12,343 nt of DNA. Source: UBA11606 sp039815945 (GTDB taxonomy: Bacteria; Actinomycetota; Acidimicrobiia; Acidimicrobiales; Aldehydirespiratoraceae). The stretch lies in the NCBI GenBank assembly GCA_039815945.1, contig JBCBYI010000125.1, positions 1-12,343 on the forward strand. The letters run 5' to 3'. The position numbers and the translations under genes are program-made. The notes under the pieces are model-generated. The model ran no database searches. It was given only the letters and a program-made list of their open reading frames with translations, and was not told where the DNA came from. Shown here one piece after another: positions 1-6,464 of the stretch. Position 1 is the first letter of the stretch, and each line of letters starts with the position of its first letter.

Positions 1-645
1 GGGGTGTCGTACGCCCCTCACGGACTGCCCAACGTGCAGGCGCTCGACTGCGACGTCTACCTCTACTCGACGTACAAGACCTATGGCCCCCACGTCGGGC
101 TGATGTACACCCGCCGATCGGTGCTCGAGCAGATGACCAATCAGGGGCACTACTTCAAGGACGCGACCCCCGGAGGCTGGCTGACGCCGGCCGGCCCCGA
201 CCACGCCGCCATCGGATCGGTGGCGGGCATCGTCGACTACTACGACACACTCGTCGACCATCACGGCATCGCCGGCGCAACCCGGCGTGATCGCATCGCC
301 ACCCTCTTCGACGCGTTCGCCGCCCACGAAGAAGCGGTCACCGCACCACTCGTCGAGCTGCTCATCGGGCACGATCGGGTCCGTCTCGTCGGCGCCCAGA
401 CCGCCGCCCACGCCGTGCGGGCACCGACGATCGCGTTCCACGTTCCGGGCACGACGTCGAGGTCGATCTACGACGCCCTGATCGCGGCCCAGGTGTCGTG
501 CGGTCACGGCAACTTCTACGCGCAGCGGCTCGTCCATTCCCTTGGACTCGATGTCGACGACGGCGTCGTGCGCATCTCCGCGGTGCACTACAACACCGAC
601 GACGACATCGCCCGCGCCTGCGCCGTGCTCGACGACGTGCTCTGA
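1..645 (+). CDS. Class V aminotransferase / cysteine desulfurase-like protein, 3' part
   Basis: This is the C-terminal part of a PLP-dependent fold-type I enzyme; the open frame enters from the left edge, so the true start is outside the window. The first visible residues (GVSYAPHGLP) are followed by the motif LYSTYKTYGPHVG, the usual Schiff-base lysine region of the cysteine desulfurase-like subfamily of class V aminotransferases; the lysine codon is at 76-78. The C-terminal small domain follows, including GHGNFYAQRL and DDGVVRISAVHYNTDDDI, which matches the end of this family. The relatives move sulfur (or, in selenocysteine lyase-like members, selenium) from cysteine or selenocysteine, but the substrate cannot be read from this fragment. 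The catalytic cysteine loop of true desulfurases is not obvious. It ends with TGA and converges on the reverse-strand thioesterase gene. The family is secure; the exact reaction is not. Confidence 0.88.
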   Translation, partial: GVSYAPHGLPNVQALDCDVYLYSTYKTYGPHVGLMYTRRSVLEQMTNQGHYFKDATPGGWLTPAGPDHAAIGSVAGIVDYYDTLVDHHGIAGATRRDRIATLFDAFAAHEEAVTAPLVELLIGHDRVRLVGAQTAAHAVRAPTIAFHVPGTTSRSIYDALIAAQVSCGHGNFYAQRLVHSLGLDVDDGVVRISAVHYNTDDDIARACAVLDDVL

Positions 646-664
646 GGCTCGTCGACGGTCGCAG

Positions 665-683
665 GTCGGCTCGCGGGGCCGAC
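665..683. terminator. Hairpin between convergent genes
   Basis: The arms GTCGGC (665-670) and GCCGAC (678-683) are perfectly complementary around a 7-nt loop. The hairpin fills most of the 38-bp gap between the convergent aminotransferase and thioesterase genes, and its right arm abuts the thioesterase stop codon. There is no T tract on either side, so if it terminates transcription it does so as the U-poor type common in GC-rich actinobacteria. Function is inferred from position and pairing only. Confidence 0.4.
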
Positions 684-1079
684 TCAGCCGGGCGGAATCG
701 CCGTCTGGTTGCCGCGGGCGATCAGGCGGCCGTCGTCGTCTCGGAGTTCACCCGTGGCGAACAGGAGCCGCCGCCCCATCTTGGTGACCTCGCCGGTGGC
801 AGTGAGCCGCCCGGTCGCAGGCCGCAGGATGTCGACGGTGATCGTGGCCGTCGACAAGCCGTCGGCTGCGAACGCCATCGCCATGTCGAGCATGGCGGTG
901 ACGATGCCGCCCTGCACCACCCCGGCGCCGATCGTCCAGATCGGCTCCGGGGTGAAACGCAGAATGGCGCGACCAGCGCCGTGCTCGAGCACCTCGGGCT
1001 TGAGCAGGTGATAGATCGACTCCTCCTCGAAGGGAGGCAGGTTCCCGCCGGCGCTGGCCGGCGGTGACGGGTCGGTCAC
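684..1079 (-). CDS. Hotdog-fold thioesterase, PaaI-like
   Basis: The 131-residue protein has the size and layout of a PaaI/YbgC-type acyl-CoA thioesterase (4HBT superfamily). The central hotdog helix is seen as VVQGGIVTAMLDMAMAFAA (residues 54-72), followed by strands ending in ARGNQTAI. The usual HGG of this helix reads QGG here, and D65 is at the position of the helix carboxylate often used in catalysis. I chose GTG at 1079 because it overlaps the TGA of the upstream gene as GTGA, a typical translational-coupling arrangement; an ATG at 1172 would give a 31-residue extension lying inside the upstream gene and is unlikely. It is the last gene of the reverse-strand cluster with the Sec-reductase and the FrhB-like gene. 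The acyl substrate is unknown. Confidence 0.85.
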   Translation of the reverse strand: MTDPSPPASAGGNLPPFEEESIYHLLKPEVLEHGAGRAILRFTPEPIWTIGAGVVQGGIVTAMLDMAMAFAADGLSTATITVDILRPATGRLTATGEVTKMGRRLLFATGELRDDDGRLIARGNQTAIPPG

Positions 1080-1699
1080 TCGGGACGGGCCGGGAACTCC
1101 GGGCCGCGAGTGCGGGTGCGCTTGAGCTCCCAGAACCCGTCGATCGACATCATCATCGTCATGCCGTCCCACAGGGTGAGGGCGTCGTCGCCCTCGGGGA
1201 CCTTGGTGATGACGGGGCCGAAGATGCCCTGCTTCACACCGCGCGGGTCGGTCATGGCGATGATCGGCGTGCCGACGTCCTCACCGGTCAGGGCGAGGCC
1301 GGCGTCGTGGCGCTCACGGATCCCGGCGTCGAACTCCTCGGACTCGAACGCCTCGGCGTGCGAGAGCGGCAGACCGGCCGCCTCGAGGGCTTCGGTGATC
1401 TCGAACTCGTAGTCCTGGTCGTGATGGATCCGAGCCCCGAGCTGCCAGTACAGCTTGAACATGCCATCGTTGCCCTCGGCCGCCCGGACCGACTCGAGCA
1501 CCCGCAACATCTTGTACGTCTTCAAGAGCGGGGCGTGGTAGTCGGAGTCCTCCGGCGGCTGATTCTTGAGCAGCAGGCTGATCGGCTGCCACGTGATGTT
1601 CAGATCACGCTTGTCCTTGACCTCATCGACGACCCAACGGGCCGTCACCCAGCACCAGGGTCAAATGGGGTCGATCCAGAACTCGATGTCAGTCGACAC
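1076..1699 (-). CDS. DsbA-fold reductase (Rv2466c type) with in-frame TGA read as selenocysteine (UPWC)
   Basis: From GTG 1699 the frame reads MSTDIEFWIDPI, then TGA (1663-1661), then PWCWVTARWVVDEV and on to a TGA at 1078-1076. The thioredoxin-fold beta strand plus DPxCPWCW is the signature of the DsbA-like mycothiol-dependent reductase family (M. tuberculosis Rv2466c, CPWC). The TGA falls exactly on the first, nucleophilic cysteine (residue 13); the second is C16. Downstream the protein looks intact: helical insert (about 40-130), the cis-Pro-type loop GTPIIAM, and the C-terminal helix. Read through, it is 207 residues, a normal length for the family. A SECIS-like hairpin follows the TGA. 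A purine-rich stretch (AGAAAGAAG, 1714-1706) lies 6 nt before GTG 1699. GTG 1648 is open but would delete the first strand and active site. It sits 39 nt after the FrhB-like gene and overlaps the thioesterase gene. A nonsense mutation or base-call error is the alternative. Confidence 0.8.
1628..1646 (-). promoter_or_regulatory. Candidate bacterial SECIS hairpin
   Basis: On the minus strand GACGGCCC (1646-1639), loop GTT (1638-1636) and GGGTCGTC (1635-1628) form an 8-bp stem with one G-U pair; a further U-G pair can close the base. The stem begins 14 nt after the TGA and the loop begins 22 nt after it. Known bacterial SECIS elements are small hairpins just 3' of the UGA, with an apical loop roughly 16-37 nt downstream carrying a G (often GU) at its start; the GUU loop fits. 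The hairpin lies inside coding sequence, as expected. SelB binding is inferred. Confidence 0.6.
1661..1663 (-). other. In-frame TGA, putative selenocysteine codon (residue 13)
   Basis: The plus strand reads tca at 1661-1663, which is TGA on the minus strand. It is in frame with both the upstream codons for IDPI and the downstream codons for PWCW. It replaces the TGC/TGT expected for the first Cys of CxxC, a change frequently seen when Cys-containing redox enzymes have selenoprotein homologues. No selA, selB, selC or selD gene is in the window, so the decoding machinery cannot be verified here. Confidence 0.75.
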
Positions 1700-1738
1700 G
1701 ACGCGCTTCTTTCTGTTGAGGGGAGATCGTGACCGGAC

Positions 1739-2914
1739 TCAACCGCCGGGCTTGGCGGAAATTCCCACCTTCGCGGCGGGCTGAGCCCAGTCGGGCCAGC
1801 GCTTGCGGCTGTTCTCGGCGAGGCGATGCATCAACGCAATGGCGCCGGGATCGTCGTCGCCGGGGCGGGTCTCGATGGCGCCATCCTTGACCATGGCGTC
1901 GATCACGGCTCGGCCAAGCTCGGTACGCACGATGGTGAGGGTCCAGTCGGTCTCGTTGCCGATGCCGCCGGTGGAGATGTCGGCGTGCTCGGCTGCGAAG
2001 TCGGGGCAGTGCGTGCAGCCCTCGCGGGTCCAGGCGTGGCACTCCTTGAGATTGATCTCGTGGTAGCCGCCGTCCTTGGTCCAGATCTGGAACACGCCCT
2101 TGATGTTCATCTTGGCGATGTTCTCGCGCTTGAGGCCGTACTTGACCTCGAAGAGCTCGTCGAAGAGGGCATCGTCGAACGACTTGGAGCACAGCAGGCC
2201 GATGTTGAGTTTGAACGGCTTCGACACCTTGCCGATCTTGCGGTGCCACATGACCGGAGCGACCGAGGTCTGGCAGCTCATGCCGACGAGGGCGAGGCGT
2301 TCGAGGCCCTTCTCCTTGGCCTCGTCGAACGCCATCGTGTTGGCCGAGTAGGTGTAGCGGCTGCCGGCGCCCCGCAGGACTTCGTCGCGGTTGGTGGCGA
2401 CCATCGGGAACGCCTTCCATCCCGGCTCGCCGTTTTCGAGCGTCTCGACGCCCGAGGTCAGCGCGCCGTCGATGACGTCGTTCTCGAGCAGCCAGATCAA
2501 CATCGCCGAGACGAGGCCGCCGTCCTGGCCCGTCTCGTAGACGAAGTCGTCGCTGGCCCGGGTGAGGAGGATGTCGGAGTAGATGCCCGACATCTCGCCC
2601 TCCTCGCGCTCACGGCCGTGGAGGTGCATGTCGGCCTCCGGTTCCCACATGCGGAACCGGGGGCAGGCACGCGTGCACGACGTGCAGCCCTTCTGACCGT
2701 GAATGCAGTCGGACGCGCCGAGCTCCTCCTCGAGATGGAACGGCGTGTACGCGCCGGGTTCGTGCTCGTACCCGATCACGTCGTGCGGGCAACTGATCAC
2801 GCACCCGGCGCAGCCGGTGCAGAGACCGCTGGTGATGACCTCGTCGTGGAGTTCCTTCCACTGATAGGTCCAGCGTTCCTTCTTCGCGGGGGGAGCGGTG
2901 TCGGTGACGGCCAT
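1739..2914 (-). CDS. FrhB/FdhB-like iron-sulfur flavoprotein (coenzyme F420 hydrogenase/dehydrogenase beta family)
   Basis: The 391-residue protein starts with two ferredoxin-type [4Fe-4S] motifs: C32-x2-C35-x2-C38-x3-C42-P and a second set, C70, C77, C80 and C84-P. These precede the FrhB N-terminal domain (GQDGGLVSAMLIWLLEN) and C-terminal domain, with GMSCQTS, NIGLLCSKSFDDALF and the conserved end block CTHCPDFAAEHADISTGGIG. Family members bind FAD and pass electrons between F420H2 or related reductants and an iron-sulfur chain. No hydrogenase or formate dehydrogenase subunits lie nearby, so its partner is unknown. It is the gene immediately upstream (39 nt) of the Sec-reductase on the same strand. 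A TAGGTT box 7 nt before the ATG and a hairpin behind the preceding gene suggest it begins the FrhB/reductase/thioesterase unit. Electron donor and acceptor are not determinable from sequence. Confidence 0.9.
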   Translation of the reverse strand: MAVTDTAPPAKKERWTYQWKELHDEVITSGLCTGCAGCVISCPHDVIGYEHEPGAYTPFHLEEELGASDCIHGQKGCTSCTRACPRFRMWEPEADMHLHGREREEGEMSGIYSDILLTRASDDFVYETGQDGGLVSAMLIWLLENDVIDGALTSGVETLENGEPGWKAFPMVATNRDEVLRGAGSRYTYSANTMAFDEAKEKGLERLALVGMSCQTSVAPVMWHRKIGKVSKPFKLNIGLLCSKSFDDALFDELFEVKYGLKRENIAKMNIKGVFQIWTKDGGYHEINLKECHAWTREGCTHCPDFAAEHADISTGGIGNETDWTLTIVRTELGRAVIDAMVKDGAIETRPGDDDPGAIALMHRLAENSRKRWPDWAQPAAKVGISAKPGG

Positions 2915-2921
2915 GAGGCCG

Positions 2922-2927
2922 AACCTA
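2922..2927 (-). promoter_or_regulatory. -10-like box, possible leaderless start of FrhB-like gene
   Basis: Minus-strand TAGGTT lies 7 nt before the ATG at 2914. This matches TAnnnT and is placed so that transcription could begin at or next to the A of the start codon. No Shine-Dalgarno sequence is visible. A -35 box is not convincing, because the region upstream is the GC-rich hairpin at 2930-2948. Confidence 0.4.
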
Positions 2928-2929
2928 GC

Positions 2930-2948
2930 CGCCGCCGACGCGGCGGCG
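2930..2948 (-). terminator. GC-rich hairpin after the HAD-like gene
   Basis: The 7-nt arms 2930-2936 and 2942-2948 are complementary around GACGC, whose outer bases can add an eighth pair. The hairpin begins about 11 nt past the stop of the HAD-like gene and sits between it and the FrhB-like gene. It lacks a U tract. It may separate two transcription units, or only attenuate read-through. Confidence 0.45.
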
Positions 2949-2959
2949 TAGCCCGTGGC

Positions 2960-3643
2960 TCAGACGCCGGCCGGAACGGCGCCGAAGACGGCCTCGACCG
3001 ACAGGACGGGCACGACGGCGTCAGCCCCGACGATCACCTGGGCGTTGGTGTAGCGGCCGGGTACGACGACGGTGCGGATCCCGGCGCCCTGCGCGGCGAG
3101 CGCCGACGCGGCGGTGTCCTCGATCGCAACGGTGGTCGCCGGGTTGGCTCCGGTCGTGGCGAGGGCATGGAGGTAGGCGTCGGGGGCGGGCTTGCCTCGA
3201 GCCACGTCGCCACGCGACACCACGACATCGAACCGGTCGAGGGGGAGTGCGTCGCCGGCGGCCTCGGCGATGGCGTCGATGTTGGGCAGGTAGGTCGAGG
3301 TGACGAGGCCCAGCCGCACGCCGGTGTCGAGGGCGTGGGCGATCACGTCGGCGATGCCGGGCCGAAGGCCGACCGGCGTTGCGACGACTTCGGCGCAGGC
3401 GATCTCGGTCTTGCGGCGATGGATCTCCATGATCGTGGCGTCGTCGAGGGCGGTGTTGGTGGCGTCGGCCAGCATGCGCAGCCGATCCTGGCCGCCGCTG
3501 GTGGTGAGCAGCGCCCGGTAGGTGTCCGGGGTCCAGGTCCACGGCACGCCCGCTTCGGCGAGGGCGGTGTTGTAGGCACGGCGCTGGATGTCGGAGGTCT
3601 CGGCGAGGACGCCGATCGAACCGAGGAAGAGGTGAGTCTGCAC
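2960..3643 (-). CDS. HAD-superfamily (HAD-IA / CbbY-like) protein lacking the nucleophile motif
   Basis: The 227-residue protein aligns well with HAD-IA/beta-phosphoglucomutase-like phosphatases: a helical cap after motif I (about 15-85), motif II T115-S116 in LGLVTSTY, motif III K151 in ARGKPAPDAY, and motif IV E175-D176 in VAIEDTAAS. Motif I, normally FDxDGTL, reads LFLGSIGVLAET. The nucleophilic Asp is G8 and the general-acid Asp is I10, so standard phosphoaspartate catalysis is not expected. The frame is intact and the rest is well kept, which argues for a functional non-catalytic or altered family rather than decay. GTG 3643 is chosen because AAAGGA lies 7 nt upstream and the protein begins right at motif I; earlier starts run into the preceding gene. 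The gene starts 29 nt after the ketopantoate reductase-like gene and is probably co-transcribed with it. Confidence 0.85.
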   Translation of the reverse strand: MQTHLFLGSIGVLAETSDIQRRAYNTALAEAGVPWTWTPDTYRALLTTSGGQDRLRMLADATNTALDDATIMEIHRRKTEIACAEVVATPVGLRPGIADVIAHALDTGVRLGLVTSTYLPNIDAIAEAAGDALPLDRFDVVVSRGDVARGKPAPDAYLHALATTGANPATTVAIEDTAASALAAQGAGIRTVVVPGRYTNAQVIVGADAVVPVLSVEAVFGAVPAGV

Positions 3644-3650
3644 GGGTGTT

Positions 3651-3656
3651 CCTTTC
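3651..3656 (-). promoter_or_regulatory. Ribosome binding site that decides the HAD-like start
   Basis: Minus-strand AAAGGA lies 7 nt before GTG 3643 and is the clearest Shine-Dalgarno sequence in the window. It supports GTG 3643 over upstream in-frame starts that would overlap the preceding gene. It also fits an internal operon gene, in contrast to the SD-less first genes. Confidence 0.6.
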
Positions 3657-3672
3657 GTCGGGAGGGCCGACG

Positions 3673-4563
3673 TCAGAGCCGACCGGTTGGTTCTCCCACC
3701 CTCACCAACGTGGTGAGGTGCCTGAACAGAGGCACTTCGATCCCGTTTTCGTCCGCGCGGTCGATCACGTCGAGGTTGCGGATACGCCACTCGGTCGGTG
3801 CGCCCTTGAGCCGATCGGTGGTCATCGACGACACGTGATCGCCGCCCGCATCGGCGACGAGGTCGACGACCGGCCCGTAGTCACGAGCCTCGATCCGGGC
3901 CCCGTCGGCGATCGCGACCTGCTGGACCTCGGCGGCGATGTCGATGGCCAGGGCGCGAACATCGCGATCGGCCAGCACCGAGTTCGCGGTGCGCGCGAGC
4001 ACCGTGATCGTGCCGACCACGGCGTTCATGATCAGCTTGCGCCATGCCGCCGTGTGCCAGTCGTCGGTGGTGTCGACGTCGAGGAAGGTGTCGGCGAAGC
4101 GACTGGCGGTACGCCGGCCGGCATCATCGTCGGGGACGATCAGATGCCGCCGGAACCCGACGCGCACGTGGCCGGGTGCCTCCCGGTCGGCGGGGATGTT
4201 GACGACCGCGGGCACGAGCGACGCCGGGCCGATGAGGGGTTCGACCCGTTCGCGGTGGGTGATGCCGTTCTGCAGCACGACGACGTCGGTGTCGGGCCCG
4301 CAGGCGGCGGCGAGCCATTTCGAGACATCGGCGGTCTGGTGGGCCTTGGTGCCGAGCAGCACCAGGTGGAACGGCCCGGTGATGGCGAACGGATCGGTCA
4401 GCACCGGCACCTCGCACTCGATGCGTTCCTCCTCGAGTTCGACCACGATCTCGTCGAACGGGGTGCGAGCGGCGACCGCGAGCGCCATCTCCGGGCGTTG
4501 GAGGACGGCGCCGGCGACGGTGAGTCCGATCGCGCCCGGGCCGACGAGCAGGACGCGGGTCAT
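3673..4563 (-). CDS. 2-dehydropantoate 2-reductase-like oxidoreductase (PanE/ApbA family)
   Basis: The 296-residue protein opens with a Rossmann strand and the dinucleotide motif GPGAIG (8-13), has the family QNG block (98-100), the catalytic-lysine motif WRKLIMNA (K176) starting the C-terminal helical domain, and the late block SSMTTDRLKGAPTEW carrying the conserved acid (E258). This is the layout of ketopantoate reductase, which reduces ketopantoate to pantoate with NADPH in pantothenate synthesis. Actinobacteria have many paralogues of this family with other or unknown substrates, and no other pantothenate gene is nearby, so panE is not assigned. The ATG at 4563 overlaps the TGA of the protease gene as ATGA, implying translational coupling. 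A HAD-like gene follows 29 nt later. Confidence 0.85.
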   Translation of the reverse strand: MTRVLLVGPGAIGLTVAGAVLQRPEMALAVAARTPFDEIVVELEEERIECEVPVLTDPFAITGPFHLVLLGTKAHQTADVSKWLAAACGPDTDVVVLQNGITHRERVEPLIGPASLVPAVVNIPADREAPGHVRVGFRRHLIVPDDDAGRRTASRFADTFLDVDTTDDWHTAAWRKLIMNAVVGTITVLARTANSVLADRDVRALAIDIAAEVQQVAIADGARIEARDYGPVVDLVADAGGDHVSSMTTDRLKGAPTEWRIRNLDVIDRADENGIEVPLFRHLTTLVRVGEPTGRL

Positions 4564-5531
4564 TCGGGGCGCTGCCAGGCCGAGGCGACCCGGCTCGTGA
4601 CGTTGCCGATGCGCTGGCCGACGTCGTCGACGAGGTCGCGGGCGGCGGAGGCGTAGCCCGCGGCGGCCTCGCCGAGGTCGTCGGAGTACCGCGTCTCGTC
4701 GTCGTGCGCCGTCGTGCGGTAGTCGCCGGTGACGATGCGCTCGTAGTCGCCACTGTCGATCCAGTTGCGGAGTTCGGCGACCCGGACGACGGAGAACGGG
4801 TGGGTCGAACCGAGGGCGGCGAGCACCTTATAGATGCCGTCGAGGGTGTCGCCTCCGTCTCGGTACTCGTCGGACTGGGCGATGAAGGCGTCGAGGTCGA
4901 GTTCCTCGCCGCGGGTACCGCCGGCGATCTTCATCAGGGCGCTCATCATCACGCGGGGTTGTTGCGTGGCGAGCACGCCGGCCCGGTCACACGAGAGTTC
5001 GGCCTTGCGGCTCCATTCGAGCAGGCCGTACATCACGGGACGAACCGCCACCCCGGCGAGCGGGTATCGGGTGAAGGCGAACCGCATGAGGATGAACAAC
5101 ATCGTCCGGTAGACGGCATGGCCGCTGAGGATGTGGCCCATCTCGTGGCCGATCACGGCCTCGAGTTCGTCGCGGTCGAGGATCTCGATCGTCGAGGAGT
5201 TCAACACGATGAACGGATCGTCGAAGCCGACCGCACCGGCGTTCACGAGCGGGGTCTGGCTGACGTAGAGCTGGGGCGGTTCGGCGACGTCGAACGTGTC
5301 ACAGACGGCGAGCAGCCGTTCATGGATCCACGGGTACTGGGTCTCGGTGACGCGCACGGCGTTGGCCTTGAACGTCAGCCGGATCGACTTCTCGCCGAAG
5401 AGGCCGACGAGCTTGCGCAACACGACGTCGAAACCGGGGATCCGACGCAGCGCGTTGAGCGCCGCCCGGTCGGCGGGGTGCTCCCACGCCGTCGGGCTGA
5501 TGTCGGGAAGTCGGACACGGGTCGTCGCCAT
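4560..5531 (-). CDS. M48-family zinc metalloprotease
   Basis: The 323-residue protein carries the M48 zinc site: HEMGH at residues 129-133 (two His ligands and catalytic Glu) and a third ligand, E178, in KAELSCDRAG, followed by the typical block GSTHPFSVVRVAEL (241-254). A hydrophobic stretch at about 143-170 between the motifs may associate with the membrane, but there is no N-terminal signal or the two strong leading transmembrane helices of HtpX, so it is better called an M48 peptidase than htpX. The C-terminal tail (about 275-323) is charged and Ala-rich, perhaps helical. M48 enzymes commonly act in protein quality control; the substrate here is unknown. TACCGT lies 5 nt before the ATG and no ribosome binding site is seen. 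Its stop overlaps the next gene as ATGA. Confidence 0.92.
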   Translation of the reverse strand: MATTRVRLPDISPTAWEHPADRAALNALRRIPGFDVVLRKLVGLFGEKSIRLTFKANAVRVTETQYPWIHERLLAVCDTFDVAEPPQLYVSQTPLVNAGAVGFDDPFIVLNSSTIEILDRDELEAVIGHEMGHILSGHAVYRTMLFILMRFAFTRYPLAGVAVRPVMYGLLEWSRKAELSCDRAGVLATQQPRVMMSALMKIAGGTRGEELDLDAFIAQSDEYRDGGDTLDGIYKVLAALGSTHPFSVVRVAELRNWIDSGDYERIVTGDYRTTAHDDETRYSDDLGEAAAGYASAARDLVDDVGQRIGNVTSRVASAWQRPE

Positions 5532-5536
5532 GCCCC

Positions 5537-5542
5537 ACGGTA
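5537..5542 (-). promoter_or_regulatory. -10-like box before the M48 peptidase gene
   Basis: Minus-strand TACCGT lies 5 nt before ATG 5531, a leaderless-type position also seen before other first genes in this window. The -35 region is not clear. It directly adjoins the possible hairpin in the same gap. Confidence 0.35.
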
Positions 5543-5576
5543 GATCGGCTCGGCGCGGTGGTGCACTCGCCCGATC
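5543..5576 (-). terminator. Possible imperfect hairpin after the PF10118 gene
   Basis: GATCGG (5543-5548) pairs with CCGATC (5571-5576), with a shorter internal GGCG/CGCC helix possible in an alternative pairing. The gap is only 57 bp between the PF10118 gene and the M48 gene. There is no U tract, and the long interior makes this a weak terminator candidate. Confidence 0.25.
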
Positions 5577-5588
5577 CGGTCGCTGCGG

Positions 5589-6464
5589 TCAGGCGGCGAG
5601 GTCGCTCGGTGGCCGCAGGTAGGCGTCGAGGGGCGCGTCCCACGGCGGGATCGTGTTGGTCACCGGGTCGTAGGCGGCCAGCCACATCGGCATCCACGAC
5701 GGGTCGGCCTGGCGGCTCGGATGGTGCGACGGCAAGACCGTGATCGCCATCGTCGGCATGACCTCGAACGCGAAACCGATCCCCCAGGTCCACAGTCGGA
5801 ACCACGCGACGGGGGAGAAGAGACGTCGCCAGGCGGCGAGCTGCACGACGGTGCCGCAGAAGATGAACCAGACGAGCATCGCGAAGCACACCGCCATCGC
5901 GGCGACGTAGCGGAATCGATTGCCGTCGACCGCGGCCCACACGTCGTGAGCCACGTTCTTGTGCTCGACCTCCTCGGCGAGGTGCCACAAGATGAGCGTC
6001 GAGGGTTCGGTGTCGGCGCCGGTGAACAGCGACCGTCGGCGGGCGTCCATCCAGCGGGCGGCGGCGAAGGCGGTGGCCTCGAAGCCGGCGGCGTAGGCGA
6101 CGCCGAAGCGGTGGCCGGCGCGGCGCGACAGGAACGAATAGGAGCGCTTGAGCCATCGCTCGACGTGACGCAGCGCCGGATGCTGGGCCCGCAGGATCTC
6201 GTTGAAGCGTCGATGCTGAGCGGCGTGCTCGCGTTCTTGTTCGAGGTAGGCGCGCACCTGGGCGGCGAGTTCGTCGTCGCCGGAGGCCTCGATGGCCGGC
6301 AGGGCGTTGCGGATCGACTTCATCACGTATGGCTCGCCGTAGGGCATCCCGAGCGAGAGGGCGTTGACTGCGGCGCTGAATTCCGGCTTGCGCGGCTGCC
6401 AGGCCGCGCGCGTGTCATCGGGCCATGCCAGGTCGATGCGGCGATGCGGAACCGTTCCCTCCAT
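5589..6464 (-). CDS. PF10118-type metal-dependent hydrolase family protein, membrane-associated
   Basis: The protein (291 residues from ATG 6464) resembles the PF10118 'predicted metal-dependent hydrolase' family common in actinobacteria and proteobacteria. Ferritin-like acid/His motifs are visible: LEQEREHAAQH (about 74-84), GFEATAFAAARWMD (127-140) and HLAEEVEHKNVAHD (161-174). This pattern suggests a di-metal helical bundle. Two hydrophobic helices follow (about 186-210 and 228-245). The reaction is not established for the family to my knowledge. The start is uncertain: ATG 6464 lies just before the conserved region but has no clear Shine-Dalgarno sequence. An in-frame ATG at 6614 would add 50 residues of Pro/Gly-rich low-complexity sequence that look like translated non-coding DNA. 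Confidence 0.85.
   Translation of the reverse strand: MEGTVPHRRIDLAWPDDTRAAWQPRKPEFSAAVNALSLGMPYGEPYVMKSIRNALPAIEASGDDELAAQVRAYLEQEREHAAQHRRFNEILRAQHPALRHVERWLKRSYSFLSRRAGHRFGVAYAAGFEATAFAAARWMDARRRSLFTGADTEPSTLILWHLAEEVEHKNVAHDVWAAVDGNRFRYVAAMAVCFAMLVWFIFCGTVVQLAAWRRLFSPVAWFRLWTWGIGFAFEVMPTMAITVLPSHHPSRQADPSWMPMWLAAYDPVTNTIPPWDAPLDAYLRPPSDLAA

Noticed and set aside
684..1172. Longer thioesterase from ATG 1172
   Set aside because: The extra 31 residues lie entirely inside the reductase gene and look like out-of-frame translation. The GTG at 1079 gives a normal hotdog length and a GTGA overlap.
1076..1648. Start of the DsbA-fold gene at GTG 1648
   Set aside because: It would remove the first beta strand and the whole xPWC active site that are encoded in the same frame just upstream, and no convincing ribosome binding site precedes it.
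1689..1745. Read-through fusion of the FrhB-like gene into the Sec-reductase
   Set aside because: The FrhB-like TGA (1741-1739) is in the same frame as the reductase, so a UGA read-through fusion is formally possible. No Sec is expected at the end of an FrhB domain, no comparable hairpin was seen, and a usable GTG start is present at 1699.
3643..3790. Upstream extension of the HAD-like gene
   Set aside because: It overlaps the end of the preceding gene and bypasses a good ribosome binding site at 3656-3651.
1826..3838. 670-codon open frame on the plus strand
   Set aside because: It is antisense to the FrhB-like, HAD-like and reductase-like genes, which have clear motifs. Its translation is Gly/Val/Asp-rich without recognisable domains, a common artefact opposite GC-rich genes.
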